Shown piece by piece: positions 7,690 through 15,587 of a stretch of 37,043 nucleotides of DNA. Below the pieces are notes generated by a model. It was not told the DNA's origin. It ran no database searches and saw nothing but the letters and a program-made list of their open reading frames with translations. The DNA comes from UBA6120 sp964495145 (GTDB lineage: Bacteria > Bacillota_I > Bacilli_A > RFN20 > CAG-826). The stretch is taken from contig CAZBUP010000014.1 in the NCBI GenBank assembly GCA_964495145.1, positions 1 to 37,043 of the forward strand, in the 5' to 3' direction. The translations under genes and the position numbers were made by a program. Each line of letters opens with the position of its first letter. The stretch's first letter is position 1.

Positions 7690-8805
7690 ATGATTATCGG
7701 AGTTCCAAAGGAAATCAAGAAGCATGAATACCGAGTCGGCTTGATTCCCAAGCACGCGGCCGAGTACGTCAAGCACGGCCATACGGTTTACATTCAAAAC
7801 GACGCCGGGGCCGGAGCCGGGTTTTCCGATCAGGAATACCGCGACGTCGGGTGCCAGTTCTTAGCCACGATTGAGGAAATCTACCACGTGGCCGAGATGA
7901 TCATCAAAGTCAAAGAACCTTTGGAACCGGAATATCGCCTGATGAAGGAAGGCCAAATCATTTTTACCTATTTGCATTTGGCCGCCTCGTTGACGTTGAC
8001 CCACGCCATGATGGACCGCCGAACGGTCGGCATCGCCTATGAGACGATCACCGATGAATTCGGCAAACTGCCGTGTTTGAAGCCGATGTCGGAAGTCGCC
8101 GGACGACTCTCGATCCAGGAAGGGGCCAAATACCTCGAAAAGGAATTCGGAGGCCGCGGCGTTTTGCTCGGCGGAACCGAAACCGTCGCCCCAGCCACCG
8201 TTGTGATCATCGGCGCCGGCGGCGTGACCGGCCGCAATGCCTTGACGATTGCCCTCGGCATGGGGGCCCACGTCATCGCTTTGGACCTCTATACCGCCGG
8301 GCTCGAAAAGATCGCCGCCCAGCATAAGGACCAATTGGAAGTATGGCTCAGCAACGAAGAAAACCTGGTCGCCGCCTTGAAACGGGCTGACCTCGTCGTC
8401 AGCGGCGTCCTCGTGGCCGGAGCGGCCGCACCGAAAATCATCACATTGGCTCACCTCAAACTCATGAAGCCGGGTTCGGTCTTCGTCGACATCGCGATTG
8501 ACCAAGGCGGCAGCGCCGACACGAGCCACGTCACCTACCACGACGATCCGGTCTATAAAGTCGAAGACGTGATTCACTACTGCGTCGGCAACATGCCGGG
8601 AGCCGTCCCGCGCACTTCGGCCGAGGCTTTGGGAAACGCCACCCTGCCCTTTGGATTGAAAATCGCCGATGCCGGTTACCAAGAAGCCTTGAAAGATCCC
8701 CATTTGCTCAATGGTTTGAATACCTATTTCGGCCAGCTCACCTGCGAACCGGTCGCGCGCCATTTCGGCTTGCCATACACGAATCCACTTCATCTTTTCA
8801 AATAA
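7690..8805 (+). CDS. ald: Alanine dehydrogenase
   Basis: A 371-residue NAD-dependent alanine dehydrogenase, interconverting L-alanine with pyruvate and ammonia. The length is exactly normal for the family. Key residues sit at the same numbers as in well-studied enzymes: R15, K75 (KVKEP) and H96 (YLHLA), with the nucleotide loop GAGGVTG at 175-181 and SAEALGNATLP near the end. The start is set by AGGGGGAAA eight bases upstream. It follows the sugar transferase by 12 bases and is probably cotranscribed with it. Whether it makes alanine for the cell wall or uses alanine as nitrogen source is not visible. Confidence 0.95.
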   Translation: MIIGVPKEIKKHEYRVGLIPKHAAEYVKHGHTVYIQNDAGAGAGFSDQEYRDVGCQFLATIEEIYHVAEMIIKVKEPLEPEYRLMKEGQIIFTYLHLAASLTLTHAMMDRRTVGIAYETITDEFGKLPCLKPMSEVAGRLSIQEGAKYLEKEFGGRGVLLGGTETVAPATVVIIGAGGVTGRNALTIALGMGAHVIALDLYTAGLEKIAAQHKDQLEVWLSNEENLVAALKRADLVVSGVLVAGAAAPKIITLAHLKLMKPGSVFVDIAIDQGGSADTSHVTYHDDPVYKVEDVIHYCVGNMPGAVPRTSAEALGNATLPFGLKIADAGYQEALKDPHLLNGLNTYFGQLTCEPVARHFGLPYTNPLHLFK

Positions 8806-8815
8806 ACACTTTCAG

Positions 8816-8824
8816 TGTTAAAAT
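8816..8824 (+). promoter_or_regulatory. Extended -10 promoter of tRNA-Gln
   Basis: TGTTAAAAT is an extended -10 element (TG, one base, TAAAAT) ending 22 bases before the mature tRNA. TTTCAA at 8796-8801 is a poor -35 at 17 bases spacing. A 6-bp inverted repeat (AACACT/AGTGTT) overlaps its left part. Confidence 0.5.
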
Positions 8825-8846
8825 AGAAAAGAAGTCATGATCGTGT

Positions 8847-8921
8847 TGCCGAGTAGACAAGTGGTAAGTCAATTGGCTCTGAACCAATCATGCAAAGGTT
8901 CGAATCCTTTCTCGGCAGCCA
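8847..8921 (+). tRNA. tRNA-Gln (anticodon CTG)
   Basis: A complete cloverleaf: 7-bp acceptor stem (TGCCGAG/CTCGGCA), D stem GAC/GTC, anticodon stem ATTGG/CCAAT with loop CTCTGAA giving anticodon CTG (8879-8881), and T arm AAAGG-TTCGAAT-CCTTT. CCA is encoded at 8919-8921. It reads CAG codons. It is a single tRNA gene between ald and glyA with its own promoter and terminator. Confidence 0.96.
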
Positions 8922-8930
8922 AGCACACAT

Positions 8931-8956
8931 AAGGGACGCATGCGTCCCTTTTATAA
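8931..8956 (+). terminator. Intrinsic terminator of tRNA-Gln
   Basis: The 20-base palindrome at 8931-8950 folds as an 8-bp stem (AAGGGACG/CGTCCCTT) with a CATG loop. The T residues at its end, continuing into TTAT, provide a short U run. It separates the tRNA from glyA. Confidence 0.8.
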
Positions 8957-8976
8957 AAAATGAAAGGTATATTCAT

Positions 8977-10188
8977 ATGAAATCACCACTCGACGCACTA
9001 GTAACCGCCGAATTGAACCGGCAAAACGAAGGTCTTGAATTGATCGCTTCGGAAAACTTCACGAGCCGGAAGGTCCGGGCTTTATGCGCGTCGGTTTTGA
9101 CCAACAAATACGCCGAGGGTTTTCCCGGACGGCGGTATTACGGCGGTTGCCACATCGTCGACCAAGTCGAGCAATTGGCCATCGACAAAGCCTCTGAATT
9201 GTTCGGATGCCGGTTTGCCAACGTGCAACCCCACAGCGGCAGTTCCGCCAACATGATCGCTTATGCCGCGGTTTTGAAACCGGGCGATAAAATCATGACC
9301 TTGGCTTTGGACGAAGGCGGTCACCTGACCCATGGGTCTCCAGTCAGCTTCAGTGGTAAGACTTACCAAGTCGTCCATTATCACCTTGGCCTTGACGGCC
9401 GCATCGATTATGAAGCCATGGTCGCTTTGGCCCGCGCCGAAAAGCCGCAACTGATCCTAGCCGGATTCTCGGCTTATCCTTATCAAATCGATTTTGCCCG
9501 CTTTGGCGCGGCCGCCCATGAAGTCGGCGCTTATTTCATGGTCGACATCGCCCATATCTCGGGATTGGTCGCCGCCGGGATCCATCCTTCGCCGTTCCCT
9601 TACGCCGACATCGTTACCTCGACGACCCATAAAACAATCCGCGGGCCGCGGGGCGGTTTGATTTTGACCAATAACGAAGACATCGCCAAGAAAGTCAACA
9701 GCGCCACTTTTCCCGGCATGCAGGGCGGACCCTTGATGCACATCATCGCCGCCAAAGCCCAATGCTTCATCGAAGCCGGCGAACCGGCTTTCACGGATTA
9801 CATCAGGCGCGTGATCAAAAACACCAAGGCTTGCGCCGATGAATTCGCCAAGCTCGGGGATGAGGTCAGCGGCACCGAAACCCACTTGTTTTTGATGAAT
9901 ACCAAGGCTTCCTTCAACCTGACCGGCGTCGAAGCCCAAAACAAGGTCGAGGAGATTGGCATTACCATCAACAAAAACATGATTCCCCACGACACCGAGA
10001 AACCTTCGATTACTTCCGGTGTTCGCATCGGCTTGGCGGCCACGACCACCCGCGGCCTGACCGAAACCGGGGCCCGAGAGATCGCCAAGGTGATTCACGG
10101 CTATCTCAAAGGGACGATCGACCGGGTCGAAGCCACCAAAATAACCCAGGCCATCGTCAGCACGCTGACACCGGTTGATGCATTATAA
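8977..10188 (+). CDS. glyA: Serine hydroxymethyltransferase
   Basis: A 403-residue PLP enzyme converting serine plus tetrahydrofolate to glycine plus 5,10-methylene-THF, the main source of one-carbon units. Visible motifs are GLELIASENF near the N-terminus, NVQPHSGSSAN, the STTHKT(I)RGPRGG loop with PLP-binding Lys219, and GVRIGLAATTTRG. The length is slightly short of the usual 410-420 residues but complete. The start at 8977 has AAAGG upstream and follows the tRNA terminator; the frame stays open back into the tRNA, which is not a plausible start. It fits functionally with folC and the folate S-component near 16-18 kb. Confidence 0.96.
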   Translation: MKSPLDALVTAELNRQNEGLELIASENFTSRKVRALCASVLTNKYAEGFPGRRYYGGCHIVDQVEQLAIDKASELFGCRFANVQPHSGSSANMIAYAAVLKPGDKIMTLALDEGGHLTHGSPVSFSGKTYQVVHYHLGLDGRIDYEAMVALARAEKPQLILAGFSAYPYQIDFARFGAAAHEVGAYFMVDIAHISGLVAAGIHPSPFPYADIVTSTTHKTIRGPRGGLILTNNEDIAKKVNSATFPGMQGGPLMHIIAAKAQCFIEAGEPAFTDYIRRVIKNTKACADEFAKLGDEVSGTETHLFLMNTKASFNLTGVEAQNKVEEIGITINKNMIPHDTEKPSITSGVRIGLAATTTRGLTETGAREIAKVIHGYLKGTIDRVEATKITQAIVSTLTPVDAL

Positions 10189-10200
10189 TAAGTAATAAAG

Positions 10201-10209
10201 TGTTATATT
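10201..10209 (+). promoter_or_regulatory. Extended -10 promoter for the CapD-like gene
   Basis: TGTTATATT is an extended -10 element 22 bases before the ATG at 10232. No clear -35 is visible, and no Shine-Dalgarno lies between it and the start codon. Confidence 0.4.
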
Positions 10210-10231
10210 ATTCCCTAGATACCTTCGGCGC

Positions 10232-12097
10232 ATGAACAATAAGAACCGGTCCAAACAAGCCTTAGTCCACGTCCTGCTGGATTTTCTAATCCTGGCGCTG
10301 CTTTTGGCGTTGATCTTCTGGGACCAAGCCATCCATATCGGCACGCCGGAATTCACCCCGACGCTTTTGTTTTTCATCGGCTACGGTTTCTTCAAGTTAT
10401 CGGTGTTTGCCCTGGCTGGCATCTATAACATGATCACCAATCATTTCAGCATCGTCGACGCCATCAAAGTCGGGATCGTCTCCATCGCGACGACGGCATT
10501 TGCCTACATCGTCATGTTCCTTCTGCCCGACATCGACGTGTGGACCCTGGTCAGTTTCGTGACCTTGGCGCTGTCGGAAGCGTTCCTTTTGATTTCAATC
10601 CGTTTTGCCAAGCGGTTACTGCACATGTACGTCGTGCGCAAGGATCGGTCGCTGCTGGCCAAAACCACCATCATCGTGGGGGCCGGGCTCGGCGGCAAGA
10701 TGATCATCGACGAGATTCGCAACAACCAGAAGATGAATAACGAAGTGATGGCCATCGTCGACGACGATCCCGCCAAAATCGGCAGTTCTTTCTCAGGCGT
10801 CAAGGTGTATGGCCCGATTAACCAAATCGCCGGCATCATCAAGCGATTCGACGCCCAAGAAGTCATCATTGCCATCGCCAACATCGAGAAAAACCGCTTG
10901 TTTGATATTTTGTCGTACATGGATCAATGCGATGTCAAAATCAAGCGGCTGCCGCTGATTGCCGACGTGTCGCTCGATCAAAAGATCGAGATTCTGGAAG
11001 TCGACATCCACGAGTTATTGGGACGCGACGTCGTCCCGCTTGAAAACGAGGAAATCAGGGCGTTCATCAAGGATAAGACGGTGCTTATCACCGGAGCCGG
11101 CGGTTCGATCGGTTCCGAATTGGCGCGCCAAGTCTACAAGTACCACCCCAAGCGCCTGGTTTTGTTCGATATTTACGAAAACGGCGTCTACGATCTCCAA
11201 CAAGAGTTCCAACGCCTCTACCATCGTAACCACGATAACGCCATCGGCCTCGACGTGGTGATCGGTTCGACTTACAACCGCGAGAGCCTCGACCAAGTGT
11301 TTGCGGCCTATCGTCCCGAACTCATTTTCCATGCGGCGGCCTACAAGCATGTCCCCTTGATGGAAGATTGCCCCCAAGAGGCGATCCGGACCAATATCCT
11401 CGGCACTTACAACACCGCGATGATGGCCCAAAAATACCAGGCGCAAAAAATGGTCCTCGTTTCGACTGACAAAGCCGTGCGGCCGACCAACGTCATGGGG
11501 GCGACCAAGGCCTTCGCCGAGATGATCATCCAGCACTTCAACGCCACCTCGAAGGGAACCTCGTTCTCCTCGGTCCGCTTCGGAAACGTCTTGGGCAGCA
11601 ACGGCAGCGTCATCCCCTTGTTCAAAAAGCAAATCGAAAGCGGCGGTCCGGTCACGGTCACCGATCCGCGCATCACCCGTTATTTCATGACGATTCCCGA
11701 AGCGGTCGGATTGATTCTTCAATCGGGCGTCTATGCCAACGGCGGGGAGATCTTCGTTCTCGACATGGGCAAGCCGATCCGCATCATGGAACTGGCCGAA
11801 AAGATGATCCGCCAAGCCGGATTCATCCCCCACAAGGACATCAAGGTAGAAATCATCGGCCTGCGGCCGGGCGAAAAGTTATATGAAGAACTGCTCATCA
11901 ACGGGGCCCATCAAATCAAGACCGCCAACGAGAAAATTTTCATCGACACCAAGAAAGACATTCGCTTCACACCAGAGATGTTTGCTTGGTTTGAAAGCCA
12001 TTTGACGGCTTCCCACGAAGCATTGGTGAACTTTCTATTCAAAGCCATCGACGTCAAACGCCATCACGAACCTGAAAAAGATATACAAACCGAATAA
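10232..12097 (+). CDS. Long CapD/WbpM-type nucleotide-sugar 4,6-dehydratase (membrane anchored)
   Basis: A 621-residue polysaccharide biosynthesis dehydratase. Four hydrophobic segments occupy about 10-125, followed by a CoA-binding-like Rossmann domain (GAGLGG at 150-155) and the catalytic SDR domain (GAGGSIG at 288-294). The catalytic core shows STDK at 411-414 and M422-x3-K426 in the VMGATK motif, the Met/Lys pattern of this class in place of Tyr/Lys. Such enzymes convert UDP-GlcNAc to a 4-keto-6-deoxy sugar for N-acetylated 6-deoxyhexoses in capsule or O-antigen. No ribosome site is obvious before the ATG. The Wzz-kinase gene follows after 48 bases on the same strand. Confidence 0.93.
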   Translation: MNNKNRSKQALVHVLLDFLILALLLALIFWDQAIHIGTPEFTPTLLFFIGYGFFKLSVFALAGIYNMITNHFSIVDAIKVGIVSIATTAFAYIVMFLLPDIDVWTLVSFVTLALSEAFLLISIRFAKRLLHMYVVRKDRSLLAKTTIIVGAGLGGKMIIDEIRNNQKMNNEVMAIVDDDPAKIGSSFSGVKVYGPINQIAGIIKRFDAQEVIIAIANIEKNRLFDILSYMDQCDVKIKRLPLIADVSLDQKIEILEVDIHELLGRDVVPLENEEIRAFIKDKTVLITGAGGSIGSELARQVYKYHPKRLVLFDIYENGVYDLQQEFQRLYHRNHDNAIGLDVVIGSTYNRESLDQVFAAYRPELIFHAAAYKHVPLMEDCPQEAIRTNILGTYNTAMMAQKYQAQKMVLVSTDKAVRPTNVMGATKAFAEMIIQHFNATSKGTSFSSVRFGNVLGSNGSVIPLFKKQIESGGPVTVTDPRITRYFMTIPEAVGLILQSGVYANGGEIFVLDMGKPIRIMELAEKMIRQAGFIPHKDIKVEIIGLRPGEKLYEELLINGAHQIKTANEKIFIDTKKDIRFTPEMFAWFESHLTASHEALVNFLFKAIDVKRHHEPEKDIQTE

Positions 12098-12109
12098 CGA
12101 TAGTTTATT

Positions 12110-12125
12110 GTTAATTAAGATTAAC
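12110..12125. promoter_or_regulatory. Inverted repeat between CapD-like and Wzz-kinase genes
   Basis: GTTAAT-TAAG-ATTAAC is a perfect 6-bp inverted repeat in the 48-base intergenic gap, 20 bases before the next ATG and upstream of its AAGGA ribosome site. It could be an operator or a small hairpin; A+T-rich repeats of this size also occur by chance. Confidence 0.25.
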
Positions 12126-12145
12126 TGAGTGAGAAGGATAATTCT

Positions 12146-13543
12146 ATGAATCAAAAAATCGAAGAAAACGCCAGTTCCATCAGCCTGTACGACTTGTGGA
12201 TGATGATCCGCCGGAATATTTACTCGATCATCTATTTCACCGTTTTGGGCTTGGTGCTCGGGCTCGTATATACCAACTTGATCGTGACGCCCGAATTCAC
12301 GGCGACGGGCTATGTCGCCATGAAGGTATCGACGACGACCACCGTCTTGAATACGATCACCGAGGTGGCCAAATCGCGTTCGGTCGCCGATTTGGCGGTC
12401 ACCGCTTTGGACGAGGACGGCATCGCCCACAGTGACGGAACCCCGATCACGGCCGCCGACATCACCGCCGGCGTCAATGCCACTTACACCAGCACGTCGC
12501 TCCGGGTGACGGTCACGTACACCAATGACGAACAGCTGATCACCGTGCCGGTGCTCAATGCCGTCATCGACGCCACCATCAGTTACGGAAACACCAATTA
12601 CACCGCCATCAACAATAACCTGATTTTGGAAAGCTATGCCGAAACATCAATCAATTCCGGAACCTCGACGACGCTTTATCTAGCTATCTTCGTCATCTTG
12701 GGCGGCGTCATCGGCACCGGACTCGGCATCTTCACCGACATCATCGAAGACCGGATCCATTACGCCGGGGAAATCGCCCGGGCCGGGGTCAACGCTTTCA
12801 CCGTTTCCTGCCACGAAAAGAAGAAGCCCGCCGCCAAGAAAAAGGATCCCTCGGAATTGCTCGTCGACGAACTCGACCTGGTGGACACGGCCCAAAAAGA
12901 CGACGTTTATTACCGGGATGTGTTGAAACTTCAAAATGACATCGAGAATTTCACTCCGGGCAAACAAGTCAAAACGATCGGCTTCACCTCAGCCAAAGAA
13001 TACCAATCCAAAGCCTCGCTATTGGCGTCTTTGGCCCATGTTTACGCCAAAGAACAACAAAAAGTCCTGGTGCTCGATTTCGATTTCGAAAAGCCGTTCC
13101 TGCACCAAGTGTTCGAAGTGGGCACCGTCAAGAATTTGGTTGCTTACTACCTCAGCTATAAGCCCAAGGAAGAATTTTTCGAACGGGTCAACCCGTATCT
13201 ATACGTGATGCCGGGCCTTGAAAGCGCCATCGGTTCCAAGATCATCAAATCGGAACGCATCAAGAAGCTGATCGAAGAAGCCCGAAAGGAATTCGATTAC
13301 GTTTTGATCAACTGCCCGCCGACTTTCTCTGAAATGACGATCTTATCGTGCGGGGCTTTGCTTGATGGCGTGATCATCGCCGGCAAATTCCAAGTCACCA
13401 AGAAAAAGGACTTCCTGAAAACGGCGTCCTTGGTACTGGTCAACGACATGCATCTCATTGGCGGGGCGTTTTTAGGCGCCGCCAAGGAGAAACGTTCGCT
13501 TAAAAAAGTATTCCTCAGCCTTTTCTCCAAATCGTCGCATTGA
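12146..13543 (+). CDS. Wzz-type chain-length protein fused to a degenerate BY-kinase domain
   Basis: A 465-residue protein with Wzz topology (TM1 about 28-45, extracytoplasmic loop, TM2 about 176-198) joined to a cytoplasmic domain with the layout of bacterial tyrosine kinases (CpsD/CapB/Wzc). The kinase sites are eroded. The Walker A position reads SAKEYQSKAS: K289 stays but both glycines and the following Ser/Thr are lost. Walker A' keeps D311 and D313 (VLDFDFEKP). Walker B reads YVLINCPP, with N389 in place of the usual Asp. No C-terminal tyrosine cluster is present; the tail is lysine-rich. It probably controls polymer length or scaffolds export without normal ATP-dependent autophosphorylation. 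AAGGA lies ahead of the ATG. Its 3' end overlaps the convergent epimerase gene by 29 bases. Confidence 0.85.
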   Translation: MNQKIEENASSISLYDLWMMIRRNIYSIIYFTVLGLVLGLVYTNLIVTPEFTATGYVAMKVSTTTTVLNTITEVAKSRSVADLAVTALDEDGIAHSDGTPITAADITAGVNATYTSTSLRVTVTYTNDEQLITVPVLNAVIDATISYGNTNYTAINNNLILESYAETSINSGTSTTLYLAIFVILGGVIGTGLGIFTDIIEDRIHYAGEIARAGVNAFTVSCHEKKKPAAKKKDPSELLVDELDLVDTAQKDDVYYRDVLKLQNDIENFTPGKQVKTIGFTSAKEYQSKASLLASLAHVYAKEQQKVLVLDFDFEKPFLHQVFEVGTVKNLVAYYLSYKPKEEFFERVNPYLYVMPGLESAIGSKIIKSERIKKLIEEARKEFDYVLINCPPTFSEMTILSCGALLDGVIIAGKFQVTKKKDFLKTASLVLVNDMHLIGGAFLGAAKEKRSLKKVFLSLFSKSSH

Positions 13544-14636
13544 TGAAGGCGACCCGGTCCTCAATCAACTTGACGACCCGGTCCGACACGTCTTTAGTCG
13601 TATAGTGCAAAGGAACTTGGTATTGCGCCGGTTCCTTTTTCTTCATGGTGTCGATGGCTTTTAAAATCCCGTCTTCCTCGATGCCGCTGAGGACGATCGT
13701 CCCGGCGTCGATGGCTTCAGGCCGTTCGGTCGAAGTGCGCATTAAAATGGCGTGGAAGCGCAGCATGGCCGATTCCTCGGAAACGGTACCGCTGTCGGAA
13801 ATGACCATGAAGGAATGTTGTTGGAGATGGCAGTAATCGGTGAATCCGAGCGGCTTGATGCGCTTGATCAAGGGATTGAGCTTGGTAGCCCGGGCTTCGA
13901 GTTTTTTATAGGTGCGCGGATGGACCGAGAAGACGATTGGGAGTTTGTAGGTCTCCGCCACGGCGTTGATGGCTTTGGCGATGCCTTCGAAATGGGTCGG
14001 GTGATCGACGTTTTCTTCGCGATGCCACGATAGGACGATGTATTGGTCCGGTTTGACCTCGAGTTTTTCAAGGATGGTCGAACGTTGGATCTGGTCTTGA
14101 TGGGCATCGATCACTTCCCGAAGGGGAGAGCCGGTTATTTCGACGTAAGCGGGGTCCAAGCCCTCCTTCATCAAGTAGCGATAGCTGTAATCGGTATAGG
14201 GAAGGTTGAAATCGGCGATGTGATCGACGATTTTCCGGTTGATCGTTTCCGGGACGTTCCAATCGCCGCAGCGGTTGCCGGCTTCCATATGGAAAATCGG
14301 GCATTTGAGCCGTTTGGCGCTAATGGCGGCTAAAGCTGAATTGGTGTCCCCGAGGATCAATACGGCATCGGGCTGCAGTTCCTTGATCAAGTCATAACTG
14401 CGTTCGATCACCTTACCGATCGTGGCGCCCAGCGTCGCTTCGGCGCAACTGAGAAAATAATCGGGTTGTCGCAGGCCGAGGTCGTCGAAGAAGATCTGGT
14501 TCAATTCGTAATCGTAATTTTGACCGGTGTGCACCAAGACGTGGTCAAACGCCTTGTCGCAAGCCTTGATGACTTCCGACAGGCGGATGATTTCCGGCCG
14601 CGTGCCGATGATGGTCATGATTTTCATTTTTTTCAT
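13515..14636 (-). CDS. wecB: Non-hydrolysing UDP-HexNAc 2-epimerase (WecB family, WbjD/CapG-like)
   Basis: A 373-residue GT-B fold epimerase. Family motifs are TIIGTRPEIIRLS at the N-terminus, HTGQNYDYELN, LGDTNS, HMEAGNRC, INRKIVDH, SWHREENVD and SDSGTVSEES. The EAGNRC and NYDYELNQIFF wording is closer to enzymes acting on UDP-2-acetamido-2,6-dideoxy sugars (WbjD/CapG, in UDP-L-FucNAc synthesis) than to plain UDP-GlcNAc/ManNAc epimerases, so a deoxysugar substrate produced via the CapD-like dehydratase is plausible. The start at 14636 is preceded by AAGGAAAGGA. It lies 57 bases downstream of the Ig-like membrane gene on the same strand. Confidence 0.85.
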   Translation of the reverse strand: MKKMKIMTIIGTRPEIIRLSEVIKACDKAFDHVLVHTGQNYDYELNQIFFDDLGLRQPDYFLSCAEATLGATIGKVIERSYDLIKELQPDAVLILGDTNSALAAISAKRLKCPIFHMEAGNRCGDWNVPETINRKIVDHIADFNLPYTDYSYRYLMKEGLDPAYVEITGSPLREVIDAHQDQIQRSTILEKLEVKPDQYIVLSWHREENVDHPTHFEGIAKAINAVAETYKLPIVFSVHPRTYKKLEARATKLNPLIKRIKPLGFTDYCHLQQHSFMVISDSGTVSEESAMLRFHAILMRTSTERPEAIDAGTIVLSGIEEDGILKAIDTMKKKEPAQYQVPLHYTTKDVSDRVVKLIEDRVAFINATIWRKG

Positions 14637-14693
14637 ATCAGAATCCTTTCCTTAAGGAATGGCTACCGAAAGCATAACATAAACGAACCGACC

Positions 14694-15464
14694 TTATAGC
14701 GACCATTTCCGTTTGATGAAGAAATACAAAGTCCCGGCGACGATGAGGATGCCCGCGAACACGGCGATGGGAACCAAAGTTTCTGGGTTGAGCCAAGCCG
14801 GGGTCGCGTCGTTGGTGAGCCCGGGGTGTCCGGTTTTGGCCGCCAGGTAATTGTAGCGACCGATGGCGTCGTTATAGGTGTTGGTGACCAAACGTCCGCT
14901 TTCGTTGATGCCGGAAATCTCATGTTGGCGGTGTTCCAGTAGAAAAGTCTTTGATTGGGAAGCCATGAAACCGTATTCGGCTTGAAGTTCGTAGAAGACG
15001 TTGAAATAATCGCTGGCGGCGTTCATGCCGATCCCGTACATGACGTAAACGGCGTAACTGGTCGCTTGCTGCTCCGCGGTGAGAAATTCGCTGATGACGG
15101 CTGCCTCATTGGTGACATCGATCATGAAGTCGGTTTGTTTCGACTCGTAGGCGACGGTAATCGTTTGGGTGCCCAATAGGAGCGGATCTCCGCCCGCTAG
15201 GGTGAAACCTTCGGTGATGATTTCGGTGTCCTCGGCCGTGTCGGTGACCGCAATCGACAAACCGGAATAGTCAAGGCTGCCGCCGAGGGGGAATGTCGTT
15301 TTCGTCGGCAGCGTCTCGATGGCGATCGAGGCCACTTCACCGAGTCTGTGGATGGGTTTAATCGTCGCGGTTTGTCCGAAAGCCAATAGACCCTGAGCGG
15401 CAAAGGTCAAGACAAAGAAGGTCGTGGCGATGTGAGTTAAGCCGAAGCCGATGCGTCTATTCAT
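14694..15464 (-). CDS. Membrane-anchored protein with one Ig-like domain
   Basis: A 256-residue protein of unknown function. An N-terminal signal or anchor segment (about 9-30) leads to an Ig-like beta domain at about 45-115 of the Big_3 style, with LPTKTTFPLGGSLDYSGLSI followed by a Lys/Gln-containing closing strand. A helical region holding YDAIGRYNYL-like text comes next (about 120-220), then a C-terminal hydrophobic segment followed by KRKWSL. No LPxTG sorting motif is present, so both ends appear membrane bound with the middle outside. The start at 15464 gives the best signal segment. A -10 element lies seven bases upstream, implying a leaderless message. It is upstream of the 2-epimerase on the same strand, hinting at an envelope role. 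Confidence 0.7.
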   Translation of the reverse strand: MNRRIGFGLTHIATTFFVLTFAAQGLLAFGQTATIKPIHRLGEVASIAIETLPTKTTFPLGGSLDYSGLSIAVTDTAEDTEIITEGFTLAGGDPLLLGTQTITVAYESKQTDFMIDVTNEAAVISEFLTAEQQATSYAVYVMYGIGMNAASDYFNVFYELQAEYGFMASQSKTFLLEHRQHEISGINESGRLVTNTYNDAIGRYNYLAAKTGHPGLTNDATPAWLNPETLVPIAVFAGILIVAGTLYFFIKRKWSL

Positions 15465-15471
15465 TCCAAAA

Positions 15472-15477
15472 ATTATA
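15472..15477 (-). promoter_or_regulatory. -10 element giving an apparently leaderless Ig-protein transcript
   Basis: Minus-strand TATAAT (15477-15472) is seven bases from the ATG at 15464, placing the expected transcription start on the start codon. The only ribosome-site-like bases are GGA, directly against the ATG. No good -35 is seen. Confidence 0.45.
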
Positions 15478-15565
15478 ACCCATCTCGCATTAGAAATAAA
15501 ATTTATCAATTTTATGAAAATAGGGCTATTGGGCTTTTTCGATACTTATTGAAATCGAGAACCAG

Positions 15566-15571
15566 TATAAT
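15566..15571 (+). promoter_or_regulatory. -10 element of the smpB operon
   Basis: TATAAT lies 16 bases before the smpB ATG and predicts a leader of about ten bases that includes AGG. No clear -35 is seen at normal spacing. Confidence 0.45.
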
Positions 15572-15587
15572 TAATGCAGGTTTTGTT

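Noticed and set aside
8805..8819. AACACT-TTC-AGTGTT hairpin after ald as a terminator
   Set aside because: The stem is only six A/T-rich pairs, is followed by A rather than T, and overlaps the tRNA promoter.
8890..8976. N-terminal extension of glyA back into tRNA-Gln
   Set aside because: The extension would be encoded by the tRNA and its terminator; the ATG at 8977 has a ribosome site and gives the normal SHMT start.
14648..14659. TTCCTTAAGGAA palindrome as an operator
   Set aside because: It contains the ribosome-site-like bases of the 2-epimerase gene and is short; nothing else suggests a regulator.
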